Position numbers and translations under genes: made by a program | Assembly (NCBI GenBank): GCA_050290245.1 | Contig: JBNKHH010000029.1 | Span: 1-46,601 of the forward strand | Direction of reading: 5' to 3' | DNA length: 46,601 nucleotides | Origin: JBNKHH01 sp050290245 | Lineage (GTDB): Bacteria; Pseudomonadota; Alphaproteobacteria; Rhodobacterales; Rhodobacteraceae | Notes under the pieces: model-generated | Databases searched by the model: none | The model's input: the letters and a program-made list of their open reading frames with translations, nothing else | Told to the model about the DNA's origin: nothing | Shown here: positions 8,546-17,788 of the stretch, in pieces | Layout: each line of letters starts with the position of its first letter | Position numbering within the stretch: position 1 is the first letter of the stretch

Positions 8546-9804
8546 CGGTGGAATTGCATCGCCTGAAGAACGGCGTACGCGTCGTGACCGAGCACATGCC
8601 GGGGCTGCAATCGGCCTCGATAGGCGTCTGGGTCGCGGCTGGAGGTCGGCACGAGCGTGTCGAGCAAAATGGCATCGCGCATTTCCTGGAGCACATGGCG
8701 TTCAAGGGCACAAAGACGCGCAGCGCCTTGCAAATTGCCGAGGCTATCGAGGACGTGGGCGGGTTCATCAACGCTTATACCTCGCGCGAGATGACGGCCT
8801 ATTATGCGCGGGTTCTGGGTGAGGACACGGGGCTGGCGCTCGACGTTCTGTCGGACATCGTCCTGAACCCGGTCTTCGATCCGCACGAGATCGAGGTCGA
8901 ACGGCACGTTATCTTGCAGGAAATCGGTCAGTCGCACGACACGCCTGACGACGTGATTTTCGACTGGCTGCAGGAGACGGCTTTCCCGGACCAGCCGCTT
9001 GGACGTCCGATCCTGGGGCCGTCGGCACGGGTAGAAAAGTTCGATGCCTCCGATTTGTCCGGCTTTGTCGCCGAGCGCTATGCGCCGGGCAACCTGATCG
9101 TCGCAGCTGCTGGGGCCGTGGATCATGACGCCATCGTGCGCATGGCCGAAGAACGGTTTGGTCATCTTGTCGCTCATCCGGCCCTGACTATCGAGCCGGG
9201 GCGGTTTGGTGGGGGTGAGTGCCGGGTGGAGAAGGGCCTTGAGCAGGCCCATGTGGCCATGGCCTTTGCCGGGCCGGGCTATCGGGACGATCAGGTCTAC
9301 GCGGCTCAGATCTTTTCGTCAGTCATGGGTGGCGGCATGTCCTCGCGCCTGTTTCAGGAGGCACGCGAGAAGCGGGGTCTCTGCTACACGATATTTGCAC
9401 AGACCGGTGCCTATTCGGACAGCGGCCTTATGACGATCTATGCCGGGACCAGCGGCGAAGAACTGGGCGAGTTGGTGGGGCTGACCATCGACGAGTTGCG
9501 CCGCGCGGCTGACGATATCTCGGAGCATGAAATGGCGCGGGCGCGGGCGCAGCTGAAGGCCGGTCTCTTGATGGGGCTGGAAAGCGCGTCGAGCCGGGCC
9601 GAGCGGTTGGCGCGGCAGCTGTCGATATGGAACCGGGTTCCGTCGATCGATGAGATCGTCGGAAAGATCGATGCGGTTACTGCAGAATGCACGCGTGATA
9701 TCGCCCGCAACATGGCCACAAGCGGCACTGCGGCTCTGGCGCTGTACGGTCCTGTTTCGGGATCGCCTACTGTTAGCGAGATGACGGAGCGATTGGCGGC
9801 CTGA
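8542..9804 (+). CDS. M16-family zinc peptidase (mitochondrial processing peptidase-like)
   Basis: A 420-aa insulinase-type (M16) peptidase. The inverted zinc motif HxxEH is HFLEH (H47, E50, H51), and the third ligand is E127 in EVERHVILQE, 76 residues on, as expected. A GGGMSSRLFQEAREKRGLCY stretch marks the second M16 domain. No signal peptide is visible. The start is a GTG overlapping the thrC stop. Homologues are called YmxG or PqqL-like; the natural substrate is not known. It is coupled by TGATG to the acetyltransferase gene downstream. Confidence 0.93.
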   Translation: MTVELHRLKNGVRVVTEHMPGLQSASIGVWVAAGGRHERVEQNGIAHFLEHMAFKGTKTRSALQIAEAIEDVGGFINAYTSREMTAYYARVLGEDTGLALDVLSDIVLNPVFDPHEIEVERHVILQEIGQSHDTPDDVIFDWLQETAFPDQPLGRPILGPSARVEKFDASDLSGFVAERYAPGNLIVAAAGAVDHDAIVRMAEERFGHLVAHPALTIEPGRFGGGECRVEKGLEQAHVAMAFAGPGYRDDQVYAAQIFSSVMGGGMSSRLFQEAREKRGLCYTIFAQTGAYSDSGLMTIYAGTSGEELGELVGLTIDELRRAADDISEHEMARARAQLKAGLLMGLESASSRAERLARQLSIWNRVPSIDEIVGKIDAVTAECTRDIARNMATSGTAALALYGPVSGSPTVSEMTERLAA

Positions 9805-10385
9805 TGTTGCGCCTGCGGGGCAAGGTTCGGATCGACACCGAGCGGATGATCCTGCGTCCGCCGGTGCATGGCGATTTTCGCGGATGGAGTGCACTGCGCC
9901 AGGAAGGGGCAGATTTTCTGCAACCCTGGGAGCCGTCCTGGGCCGGAGATCACTTGACGCGCAAGGGATTTGTGAATCGGGTTTATTGGGCGAACCGGTC
10001 GATCGCGCAGGGCACGGCCCTGCCCCTTTTCCTTATCCGGCGCAGCGACGAGGGAATTCTCGGCGCGATCACCCTGGACAACATCCGTCGCGGGCCGGCG
10101 CAGGCGGGCACCATCGGGTATTGGATCGGCGAGAGATATGCGCGGCAGGGGTATATGCGCGAGGCGCTGACAGCAGTGGTGCACTATGCGTTTGAGGTCA
10201 TGGACCTAAGTCGCCTGGAGAGCGCCTGTTTGCCCGAGAACGCGGCCTCGCGTGGTCTGCTGGAGAAATGCGGCTACAAGTATGAAGGCGTGGCGCAGAG
10301 TTACTTGCAGATCAACGGCCGCTGGCGGAACCATGTTCTCTACGCCAACCTGCGCGGCGACCGGCGGGGACGGGTCGACACCTGA
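9804..10385 (+). CDS. GNAT-family N-acetyltransferase, RimJ/RimL-like
   Basis: A 193-aa GNAT protein of the type that acetylates N-termini of ribosomal proteins or other amines. The beginning RIDTERMILRPPVHGDF and the acetyl-CoA-binding helix with ERYARQGYMREAL (the R/Q-x-x-G-x-G/A pattern in altered form) are seen, followed by RLESACLPENAASRGLLEKCGY, typical of RimJ/RimL. The ATG overlaps the M16 stop (TGATG). It is the last gene of the thrC group; a copy of the dispersed element lies 56 bases downstream. Confidence 0.88.
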   Translation: MLRLRGKVRIDTERMILRPPVHGDFRGWSALRQEGADFLQPWEPSWAGDHLTRKGFVNRVYWANRSIAQGTALPLFLIRRSDEGILGAITLDNIRRGPAQAGTIGYWIGERYARQGYMREALTAVVHYAFEVMDLSRLESACLPENAASRGLLEKCGYKYEGVAQSYLQINGRWRNHVLYANLRGDRRGRVDT

Positions 10386-10440
10386 GGGGCACCGTTCTAC
10401 GAAACGCGAACCGGTCCAGAGAACTGATCATGTTCCAATG

Positions 10441-10471
10441 CCTCCTGAGAAAGTATTTCTGAACAGAAGAA
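10441..10471 (+). repeat. Dispersed gene-tail element, copy 3 (degenerate)
   Basis: CCTCCTGAGA followed by AAGTATTTCTGAACAGAAGA shares 17 of 21 bases in its right half with the copy at 31203-31258 and also resembles the one at 17789-17840. It lies in the convergent gap between the GNAT and YafY genes, in sense orientation after the GNAT gene. The GC-rich hairpin found in the other copies is absent. Confidence 0.5.
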
Positions 10472-10477
10472 TTTCAG

Positions 10478-11173
10478 TCAGCGCGGTCCGTGACCTTCAC
10501 GGCGCACGTTGGCGAAGAAGGCCTTGAGCGTGTAGGTCGCGCCCGGTGCAAAAGGGCCGATGTCTTCGGCGTCTTGAATCCGGTCGATGCGGAACATGCG
10601 GTAGTTCTGTCTGAGCTCGCACCATGCGGCCAGCGTCCAGACCTTGCCCCAGAACAAAAGGCCGAGGGGGCGGATGACTCGCTCTGTCATCTCGCCTGCC
10701 TCGGTCGCATAGCGGATGTCGATCCGGGTCCGGGATTCGGCTGCTTGCTGGAGCTGGTCGAAGCGGGCACGGGTCGCGTCGTCGAGGGTCGGCATGTCGA
10801 AGGCGTGAATGCCGACTTCATCGGCGCGGATTCGGGCGTCGTCGGGCAGGACGGCACGGATCTTGACGAGCGCCTCTTCGGCTGCCTGACCCATGGCGGC
10901 GCCGCCCCAGGCGCGGATCAGGCGCGCGCCGGCGACAAGGGCGACAATCTCGTCGCGGGTAAACATAAGGGGGGGCAGGTCGAAGCCCGCGCGCATCAGG
11001 TAGCCGACACCGGCCTCGCCCTCGATGGGGACGCCGGTGCCGATCAGGTCAGCAATGTCGCGGTAGATAGTGCGCTCCGAAACCTCGAGCCGCTCAGCCA
11101 GTTGCCGAGCCGTGGTCAGCCGACCGCCGCGCAGATATTGTACGATCTGGAAGAGGCGGTCGGCGCGGCGCAA
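10478..11173 (-). CDS. YafY-type transcriptional regulator (HTH plus WYL)
   Basis: A 231-aa regulator with an N-terminal winged helix-turn-helix (MRRADRLFQIVQYL, then TTARQLAERLEVSERTIYRD, about residues 1-60) and a WYL-type ligand-binding domain in the C-terminal half (IRPLGLLFWGKVWTLAAWC). Such proteins often repress their own operon and respond to a small ligand. It follows the VOC gene with a four-base gap, so both are probably one transcript. The 22-bp palindrome at 11601-11622 upstream of the VOC gene is the likely operator. Confidence 0.9.
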   Translation of the reverse strand: MRRADRLFQIVQYLRGGRLTTARQLAERLEVSERTIYRDIADLIGTGVPIEGEAGVGYLMRAGFDLPPLMFTRDEIVALVAGARLIRAWGGAAMGQAAEEALVKIRAVLPDDARIRADEVGIHAFDMPTLDDATRARFDQLQQAAESRTRIDIRYATEAGEMTERVIRPLGLLFWGKVWTLAAWCELRQNYRMFRIDRIQDAEDIGPFAPGATYTLKAFFANVRREGHGPR

Positions 11174-11177
11174 AGTG

Positions 11178-11555
11178 TCAGCCTTTCTGGGCTTCGAACA
11201 GCCCGATGGAATTACCGTCCGGATCGAGCGCGTATTGGAAACGTCCGACCGGCAAGGGGATCGGGTCGGATTTAACCGTACCGCCGGCCTTCCAGCAACG
11301 CTCAGCGGCCTCTTCCAGCGTATCGGGCACGAGAAGGTGAAGTGTCGGGCCGGTGCCCGGGGCGGCGGGCTCGCCGGGATAGAGGTGGCCAGCGGCAGAG
11401 CCCGGCTGGTTGGGGAACATCGCCATCGGGTTCGGGCCGCTGTCGTCGCGTGTGAGATCGAATGCGAAGACGGCCGAGTAGAAGGTCATGGCGCGGTCGA
11501 GGTCGCGCACGGGGATTTCACCCCAGACGAGAGTGTTGGCGGGTGCGTCGGTCAT
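11178..11555 (-). CDS. VOC-family (glyoxalase-like) protein
   Basis: A 125-aa protein with the vicinal-oxygen-chelate fold. The opening NTLVWGEIPVRDLDRAMTFY is typical of the first beta-alpha-beta unit, and it ends with ALDPDGNSIGLFE, the usual metal-site Glu motif. It is probably a small dioxygenase, isomerase or drug-binding protein; the substrate is unknown. The start was set at 11555 because AAGGA lies at the right distance there; upstream in-frame ATGs at 11564 and 11612 are less suited. It heads a two-gene operon with the YafY regulator. Confidence 0.85.
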   Translation of the reverse strand: MTDAPANTLVWGEIPVRDLDRAMTFYSAVFAFDLTRDDSGPNPMAMFPNQPGSAAGHLYPGEPAAPGTGPTLHLLVPDTLEEAAERCWKAGGTVKSDPIPLPVGRFQYALDPDGNSIGLFEAQKG

Positions 11556-11600
11556 GAATGTCATCCTTTTCAAAGCGAATGACCGTTTGTTGCACACCCC

Positions 11601-11622
11601 TCCTGACAGCATTCTGTCAGGA
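11601..11622. promoter_or_regulatory. Palindromic operator candidate upstream of the VOC-YafY operon
   Basis: TCCTGACAG (11601-11609) and CTGTCAGGA (11614-11622) form a perfect 9-bp dyad around CATT, 46 bases upstream of the VOC start. Position and symmetry fit the binding site of the YafY regulator encoded in the same operon. There is no T-run, so a terminator is less likely. Confidence 0.6.
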
Positions 11623-11703
11623 TGTTTCGACGTCCATTGCGGTAGGCGCGGTTTTGGCTGGCCATGTCGGCATCCTGCCTACTTCGGGCAGGATAGTGGC
11701 GTG

Positions 11704-12447
11704 TCAGATTCGGGCGCGGAGCGTCGCGAGCCAGTCGAGGCTGTCCTCTGTTGGTCCCGAGGGATCATATTCTGCGCAGATGGCGCCGTGGTATCCCCAG
11801 TCCAGTATTGTCCTGACGGTGGCAAGGGTGGTGGTGTCGGGGGCAGTTCGACTGGGTGCGGTGGCGATCTGGACGTGTCCGCTGAGATCGCCGACGGCAC
11901 GCCAGATCTCGACTGCATCGCCGTGGATCATATGGGCGTGATAAGTGTCGAATTGGAGTTTCAGGTTGGGGGCAGCGACTTCAGCTACTATCTCGGCGGC
12001 CTGGTAGAAGTCGTTCAGGAAATAGCCGGGCACATCTTTCGGATTCAGGGGCTCGATGGTCAGGATCAGGTCCGGGGCCTCGGCGGCGGCCCATGTGAGG
12101 TTGTCGATCAGCGTGGCGCGGGCCTCTGGCGCGTCCGTCATGCCGGACATGATGTGGAGTTTCGGTGCGCCTGCGGAGCGAGCATAGGTGGTCGCACTTG
12201 TGAAATCGGCGCGAAAAGCGGCGCGATCCTTCGGCAGGGCCGCGCGGCCCCTGGTGTCGCAGTTCGGGGTGTTGATCAGCTCCAACGTCAGGCCCGCCGC
12301 ATGAATGACGCGTCGGAGATCGGCCGCGTTCACGTCGTAGGGAAAGAGCACTTCGACCAGGTCGAAGCCGGCCCGGGCTGCGGCGGCGGGGCGGTCGAGA
12401 AGGGGGACATCGGTGAAAAGCCAAGTGAGGTTGGCACCAATCCTCAT
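11704..12447 (-). CDS. Hydroxypyruvate isomerase-like TIM-barrel protein
   Basis: A 247-aa AP-endonuclease-2/xylose-isomerase-like TIM-barrel protein close to the Hyi family (hydroxypyruvate to tartronate semialdehyde). The opening RIGANLTWLFTDVPLLDR, the LTIEPLNPKDVPGYFLN segment with its metal-binding Glu, and LKLQFDTYHAHMIHGD with Asp and His ligands are typical. The start at 12447 overlaps the stop of the DUF1285 gene (ATGA), so the two genes are translationally coupled. Substrate assignment is tentative; other sugar epimerases share this fold. No gcl or glxR neighbour is present. Confidence 0.82.
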   Translation of the reverse strand: MRIGANLTWLFTDVPLLDRPAAAARAGFDLVEVLFPYDVNAADLRRVIHAAGLTLELINTPNCDTRGRAALPKDRAAFRADFTSATTYARSAGAPKLHIMSGMTDAPEARATLIDNLTWAAAEAPDLILTIEPLNPKDVPGYFLNDFYQAAEIVAEVAAPNLKLQFDTYHAHMIHGDAVEIWRAVGDLSGHVQIATAPSRTAPDTTTLATVRTILDWGYHGAICAEYDPSGPTEDSLDWLATLRARI

Positions 12448-13043
12448 GGCAGTTGGTCCGAAGGGATAACGGGGAAGAATTGGCCTGAAGACCAAAGGCC
12501 GAACCAGCTTTGCCCGTCATGGTCGGCGTGGGCACCGATCTCGACAAGGCGGTAGAAGCTCTTGCGGTCGATAAGGGCTTCGAGCCGGTCCCGGATCAGC
12601 ACGTAGGGCGACGGTTCTCCGGTGTCTGGGTCGCGCACGACGCGGATCGGGTGAGCGGGGCCAGCGGTGGCCGTGTCGCCGAGGTTGGTCTCGAACGTCA
12701 GGACCTGGTTGCGGCCGTGACCTGCGGCGGTGAAATCGACGGCGACGAAGGGGGCGTCGTCGACGGTGATGCCGACCTTTTCGACAGGTGTGACGAGCAC
12801 GTAGCGGTCGCCGTCCTTTCGGAGAATCGTAGAGAAAAGACGAACGAGTTCGGGTCGCCCGATGGGGGTGCCTAGGTAAAACCAGGTGCCGTCGCGGGCG
12901 ATCCGCATGTCGAGATCGCCGCAATCGGGTGGATTCCAGAGGTGGACCGGCGGCAATCCGCGCGAAGTCGCGGCACGAGCGCTTGCCGCGATGCCCTCGG
13001 CGCTCGGTTTCACGCTGTTTTGACCTTGATCGGCGTTTGTCAT
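12444..13043 (-). CDS. DUF1285 domain protein
   Basis: A 199-aa soluble protein. The core LPPVHLWNPPDCGDLDMRIARDG, followed by WFYLGTPIGRPELVRLF and STILRKDGDRYVLVTPVEK, is the DUF1285 signature. No catalytic activity has been established for the family. It is divergent from the MoxR ATPase gene with 59 bp between starts, a pairing common in alphaproteobacteria, and is coupled to the isomerase-like gene downstream. It may act with the MoxR system, on the basis of neighbourhood alone. Confidence 0.88.
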   Translation of the reverse strand: MTNADQGQNSVKPSAEGIAASARAATSRGLPPVHLWNPPDCGDLDMRIARDGTWFYLGTPIGRPELVRLFSTILRKDGDRYVLVTPVEKVGITVDDAPFVAVDFTAAGHGRNQVLTFETNLGDTATAGPAHPIRVVRDPDTGEPSPYVLIRDRLEALIDRKSFYRLVEIGAHADHDGQSWFGLWSSGQFFPVIPSDQLP

Positions 13044-13102
13044 TTGTGCCCGGCGGAATAGTTCGTTCTACTGGGATCATAGTCAGAACGGGAGCGATTG
13101 CC

Positions 13103-14110
13103 ATGTCCGACACAGCCGATCTTGTGGCCGAGATCGAGGCCCTGGGGTTGAAACTGGCCGAGGCCAAGGCGAGTATCACCAAGAGGTTCATCGGGCAGGA
13201 ACAGGTTGTCGACCTGGTGTTGTCGGCGATCCTGTGCGGCGGGCATGGGTTGCTGGTCGGCTTGCCGGGGTTGGGCAAGACGCGACTGGTGGACACCCTG
13301 TCGACGGTTCTGGGGCTGAACGGAAAGCGCGTGCAGTTCACGCCGGACCTGATGCCGGCGGATATCCTGGGGTCGGAGGTTCTGGAAACCGGGCCGGATG
13401 GGAGCCGGGCGTTCAAGTTCATCGAGGGGCCGATATTCTGTCAGCTCTTGATGGCGGACGAGATCAACCGGGCCAGCCCACGGACGCAGTCGGCCTTGTT
13501 GCAGGCGATGCAGGAAAAGTCGGTGACGGTGGCGGGTGCGGCCCATGATCTGCCGGCACCCTTCCACGTGCTGGCGACGCAGAACCCGATCGAGCAGGAG
13601 GGGACCTATCCCTTGCCTGAGGCGCAGTTGGACCGGTTTCTCGTTCAGATCGACGTACCTTATCCGGACCGGGACACCGAACGGGACATCCTGATCGCGA
13701 CAACCGGTGTTGCCGAAGCGGAATCGACCGCGGTGTTCACCCCGGCTGAGTTGATCGCAGCACAGAAATTGGTGCGGCAGATGCCCGTGGGCGATGGTGT
13801 GCTCGAGCTGATCCTGGACCTGGTGCGGGCCTGTCGGCCTGACGATCCGGGTGCGTTGGACATCGTGCGCGAGAACGTCGGCTGGGGTCCGGGGCCGCGG
13901 GCGGCCCAGGCCTTGATGCTGACGGTTCGCGCGCGCGCGCTTCTCGGGGGGCGGCTTGCGCCGTCGGCTGAGGATGTAGCGGCGCTGGCGGTGCCGGTCC
14001 TGACCCATCGGATGGCTTTGACCTTTGCAGCCCGCGCGCGTGGGCTGGTGCTTGGCGATGTGATCGCCGAGGTCACCCGCAACGTGACCCAGGACGAGGC
14101 CGCTGCGTGA
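13103..14110 (+). CDS. MoxR-type AAA ATPase
   Basis: A 335-aa MoxR-family AAA+ ATPase, a chaperone-like protein that remodels or inserts metal into partner proteins, often with VWA-domain proteins. Walker A is GLPGLGKT (residues 53-60) and Walker B LLMADEINRA (D119, E120). The sensor-1 region is LATQNPIEQEGTYPLPEAQ with DRF after it. The ATG at 13103, with GGGAG upstream, is preferred to longer in-frame starts that would overlap the DUF1285 gene. It is coupled by GTGA to the DUF58 gene. Confidence 0.94.
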   Translation: MSDTADLVAEIEALGLKLAEAKASITKRFIGQEQVVDLVLSAILCGGHGLLVGLPGLGKTRLVDTLSTVLGLNGKRVQFTPDLMPADILGSEVLETGPDGSRAFKFIEGPIFCQLLMADEINRASPRTQSALLQAMQEKSVTVAGAAHDLPAPFHVLATQNPIEQEGTYPLPEAQLDRFLVQIDVPYPDRDTERDILIATTGVAEAESTAVFTPAELIAAQKLVRQMPVGDGVLELILDLVRACRPDDPGALDIVRENVGWGPGPRAAQALMLTVRARALLGGRLAPSAEDVAALAVPVLTHRMALTFAARARGLVLGDVIAEVTRNVTQDEAAA

Positions 14111-14985
14111 GAGAAGCCGCTCGCCTTCGCCAGGACGCCGAGGCCCTTGCCGGTCCTCTGCCCCCGCTGTTGGCGGCGGCCGAGCACCTCGCGGCCAGCG
14201 TCATGCCGGGCGAGCACGGCCGGCGGCGTGTGGGGCAGGGCGACCAGTTCTGGCAATATCGCCCGAGTCATGCGGGCGACGAGGCGCGGATGATCGACTG
14301 GCGCCGTTCGGCTCGGTCGGAAGACACGTTGTTCGTGCGCGAAAAGGAATGGCAGGCGGCGCAATCTGTTTCGATCTGGCTTGATATGGGGCGGTCGATG
14401 GAGTTTGCCTCGACCAAAAACCTGCCCACCAAGGCGGATGAGGCGCGTCGCCTGGCGTTAGCCCTGTCGGTCCTGTTGATCGGCGCAGGAGAGCGGGTCG
14501 GGTTAACCAATCTCGGGTTGCCGCCACGCGCGGGGCAGTTGCAATTGATGCGTCTGACCGCGGCCATGGCGCTGGAAGAGGACGAGACCGACTACGCGGC
14601 GCCAGACCTGCGTGGTGCGCCATCACGGTCGCGGGCCGTGTTCGTTTCGGATTTCCTTGGTCCGATGGAGCCTGTGGAAAAGGCGCTGACATCGGCGGCC
14701 GATCGGGGCATCGACGGGGCTCTCTTGCACATACTTGATCCCCAGGAAGAGGCGTTTCCCTTTGACGGTCGGACGATCTTCGAATCGATCGGGGGTACGC
14801 TGAGCCATGAGACGTTGAAAGCGGGCGATTTGCGCGACCGCTATCTGCAAAGACTTGCCGAGCGGAAAGATGCCCTGCGCACCCTGACCCGGCGGACAGG
14901 CTGGCAATATCACGTTCACCACACCGGCACGCCAGCGGGCGGCGCCCTGTTGTGGCTCTACACCGCTTTGGAGCGGACCCACTGA
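14107..14985 (+). CDS. DUF58 protein, partner of MoxR
   Basis: A 292-aa DUF58 protein. The signature RPSHAGDEARMIDWRRSAR, then VREKEWQ, lies near residues 52-85. The following VSIWLDMGRSMEF resembles a von Willebrand A strand with an incomplete metal site. No membrane segment is seen. DUF58 proteins are encoded next to MoxR and are thought to be their clients or adaptors. It starts with GTG overlapping the moxR stop and is itself coupled by TGATG to the large membrane protein downstream. Confidence 0.92.
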   Translation: MREAARLRQDAEALAGPLPPLLAAAEHLAASVMPGEHGRRRVGQGDQFWQYRPSHAGDEARMIDWRRSARSEDTLFVREKEWQAAQSVSIWLDMGRSMEFASTKNLPTKADEARRLALALSVLLIGAGERVGLTNLGLPPRAGQLQLMRLTAAMALEEDETDYAAPDLRGAPSRSRAVFVSDFLGPMEPVEKALTSAADRGIDGALLHILDPQEEAFPFDGRTIFESIGGTLSHETLKAGDLRDRYLQRLAERKDALRTLTRRTGWQYHVHHTGTPAGGALLWLYTALERTH

Positions 14986-17753
14986 TGTGGACGATCGGCC
15001 CCATAGGTTTCGCGGTGCCCTGGCTTTTGCTGGCCCTGACCCTGTTGCCGATCCTCTGGCTTTTGTTGCGGTCCGTGCCGCCCGCGCCGATCCGGCGGAG
15101 GTTTCCGGGCGTCGCGCTGCTGTTGGGGCTGAGCGATGAAGAGACCCAGACCGACCGCACGCCCTGGTGGCTGTTGCTTCTCAGGATGCTGGCGATCGGC
15201 GCGGCTATCGTCGGTTTCGCGGGGCCAATTCTGAACCCGAAGTCGCAGCCCGACAGCACAGGGCCGCTGTTGATCCTGATGGATGGCACCTGGGCAGAGG
15301 CGCCGGACTGGTCGCGGCGGATCGAGCGTGTCGAGGCGCTGCTTGGCGAGGCCGGTCAGGCGGGGCGGCAGACGGCGATCGTCAGCCTCAGCGATCTGCC
15401 CGAGGGCGGTGGCGAGCTGCCGTTCCGTGCGGCCGACGCCTGGGGCGCGAGCCTGCCGGGCTTGGAACCGTCACCGTGGCTGCCGGATGCCGAAAGCGTG
15501 CTGGCCTGGGGCGACGGCCTTGGCGGAGCGTTCCAGACGTTTTGGTTTTCTGACGGGTTGGATCACCCCTGGCGGGCCGACCTTTTGTCCCGTTTGCAGG
15601 CGCGCGGTTCCGTATCGGTGTTTGAAAACGGTCACGGGGTCGTCGCGCTCGAGCCCGCGCGGTTTGACGGCGGTGTCATCGAGGTGCCAGCGCTGAGATC
15701 GCGGACCGGGTCGGAAGAGGTCGTCACCGTCGCTGCGCAGGGAGTGGACCCGGCGGGCACGCCGCGCCAGCTGGCAACACTGGATGTCACCTTTGCGCCG
15801 GGAGACGGCTCGGCAAGAGCAGAGTTGTCCTTGCCGGCCGAGCTGCGTAATCGGGTCAGCCGTTTCGAGATCGTCGGGACCCGCTCGGCCGGCGCAGTCA
15901 GCCTGGCCGACGACAGCCTCAGACGCCGCGAAATCGCGATCATCTCGCCAAGCGAGTCGCGCGAAGGCCTTCAACTGCTGTCTCCGACGCATTTTCTTGA
16001 GCAGGCATTGAGCCCCAGTGCCGACCTGATCAACGGCACGGTCTCGGAGATCGTCCTGGCCAATCCCGATGTGATTATCCTGGCCGATGTCGTCGATTTT
16101 GGCGCCGCCGAGACTGCGAAACTGGAGGAGTGGATCGCCGCGGGTGGCTTGCTTTTGCGTTTTGCGGGGCCACGGCTGGCTGCATCGGACCTGAGCCGTA
16201 TGGAAGAGGATGTGCTGATGCCTGTGCGGTTGCGTGTCGGTGGGCGCAGCATTGGCGGTGCGATGAGTTGGGGCGAGCCGAAGACGTTGCGCGCCTTTTC
16301 GGCGGAAAGCCCGTTCTTCGGCCTGGCGGTGCCCGATGAGGTGACGGTGTCGAGCCAGGTCATGGCGCAGCCGGACCCATCACTGGCCGAACGCACGATC
16401 GCGACCCTGGCCGATGGCACGCCGTTGGTCACGCGAAAACGGATAGAACAGGGCCAGGTGGTTCTGTTTCACGTTACGGCAAATGCTGAATGGTCGACGC
16501 TGCCCCTGTCAGGGCTTTTCGTGCGGATGCTTGAGCGGCTCGCCGTGTCGACTCGCCGGGCGGCTCCGACGGCCGAAGACCTGGTTGGGACGGTCTGGAC
16601 GCTGGACCAGGAGATCAACGGCTTTGGTGAGGTGCGAGAGGCCGGAACGCTGGCGGGGATCGAAGGCGAACTGTTGGCCAGCGCGGTGGCGGGCCCCGAG
16701 TTGCCGCCCGGCCTTTATAGGGGCGAAACACGCCGCCTTGCGCTGAACGCCGTGCCCACCGGTGCTAATCTGGAAGCAGCGACATGGCCCACCTCGGTCG
16801 CGGTCGAAGGCTTTGCCGTTGTTCGGGAAATGCCACTGAAGGGCCTTGTGCTGTCGCTGGCCCTGTGCGCGCTGATGGTGGATATCCTGGCGACACTGTG
16901 GCTTTCGGGGCGGCTTGTGCGCGGCGCCGCGGCGGCGGCACTTGCCCTTGGCATGTTGACTGTATCGCCTGTCGATGGCCACGCCCAAGAAACGGATGTG
17001 GAGCGGCTGGTTGCAGCGGCTTCGGAGGTGACACTGGCCCATGTCCTGACCGGCGACGACGCAGTGGATCAGACTGCGGCGGCGGGGCTGAGGGGCTTGT
17101 CGCAGGTCCTATTCAGACGCACCTCGATCGAGCCGGCTGAGCCGATGGCCGTCAATCTGGAAACCGATGAGCTGTCGCTTTTCCCCTTCCTGTACTGGCC
17201 GGTGACCGAAGCGCAACCGCGCCCTTCGGCCGAGGCCTATGCCAAGCTGAACCGCTATCTCAGGACCGGAGGACTGATCCTGTTCGATACGCGGGACGCA
17301 GGCACATCGGGATTCTCGACCGGGAGCCCTAACGGGCGCAGGCTGCAACAACTGGCGCTGCCCCTGGACGTGCCGCCGCTGGAGCCGATCCCTGACGACC
17401 ATGTCCTGACGCGGACATTCTATCTGTTGCAGGATTTCCCCGGGCGCTACCTGAGCCGGGATGTCTGGGTCGAGGCTGCGCCGGCAGACGCGCAGCAGGC
17501 CGAGGGGATGCCGTTTCGAAATTTGAACGACAATGTGACGCCGGTGGTAATCGGCGGCAACGACTGGGCGGCGGCCTGGGCCATCGGGGATCGTGGGGAG
17601 CCTCTTTACCCGGTCGGGCGCGGGTTCGCCGGGGAACGCCAACGCGAGATCGCCTATCGGTTCGGTGTGAATCTGGTGATGCATGTGCTGACAGGAAACT
17701 ACAAATCCGACCAGGTGCATGTGCCTGCCTTGCTGGATAGGTTGGGCCAATGA
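14985..17753 (+). CDS. BatA/DUF4159 large membrane protein
   Basis: A 922-aa membrane protein. The N-terminus has the BatA-type double helix (about residues 3-25 and 60-80) followed by a VWA-like strand (LLILMDGTWAE) that lacks the full DxSxS metal site. A middle domain has a GATase-like feel (PDVIILADVVDFG). Helices lie around 615-660. The C-terminal third is DUF4159 (SLFPFLYWPVTEAQPRPS, then GGLILFDTRDAGT). It most likely sits in the inner membrane with large periplasmic parts, as the membrane target of the MoxR-DUF58 pair. The start is the ATG overlapping the DUF58 stop. Confidence 0.88.
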   Translation: MWTIGPIGFAVPWLLLALTLLPILWLLLRSVPPAPIRRRFPGVALLLGLSDEETQTDRTPWWLLLLRMLAIGAAIVGFAGPILNPKSQPDSTGPLLILMDGTWAEAPDWSRRIERVEALLGEAGQAGRQTAIVSLSDLPEGGGELPFRAADAWGASLPGLEPSPWLPDAESVLAWGDGLGGAFQTFWFSDGLDHPWRADLLSRLQARGSVSVFENGHGVVALEPARFDGGVIEVPALRSRTGSEEVVTVAAQGVDPAGTPRQLATLDVTFAPGDGSARAELSLPAELRNRVSRFEIVGTRSAGAVSLADDSLRRREIAIISPSESREGLQLLSPTHFLEQALSPSADLINGTVSEIVLANPDVIILADVVDFGAAETAKLEEWIAAGGLLLRFAGPRLAASDLSRMEEDVLMPVRLRVGGRSIGGAMSWGEPKTLRAFSAESPFFGLAVPDEVTVSSQVMAQPDPSLAERTIATLADGTPLVTRKRIEQGQVVLFHVTANAEWSTLPLSGLFVRMLERLAVSTRRAAPTAEDLVGTVWTLDQEINGFGEVREAGTLAGIEGELLASAVAGPELPPGLYRGETRRLALNAVPTGANLEAATWPTSVAVEGFAVVREMPLKGLVLSLALCALMVDILATLWLSGRLVRGAAAAALALGMLTVSPVDGHAQETDVERLVAAASEVTLAHVLTGDDAVDQTAAAGLRGLSQVLFRRTSIEPAEPMAVNLETDELSLFPFLYWPVTEAQPRPSAEAYAKLNRYLRTGGLILFDTRDAGTSGFSTGSPNGRRLQQLALPLDVPPLEPIPDDHVLTRTFYLLQDFPGRYLSRDVWVEAAPADAQQAEGMPFRNLNDNVTPVVIGGNDWAAAWAIGDRGEPLYPVGRGFAGERQREIAYRFGVNLVMHVLTGNYKSDQVHVPALLDRLGQ

Positions 17754-17788
17754 GAATGGGTTGTGCTGACTTCGTCATCGCGGCGCGC

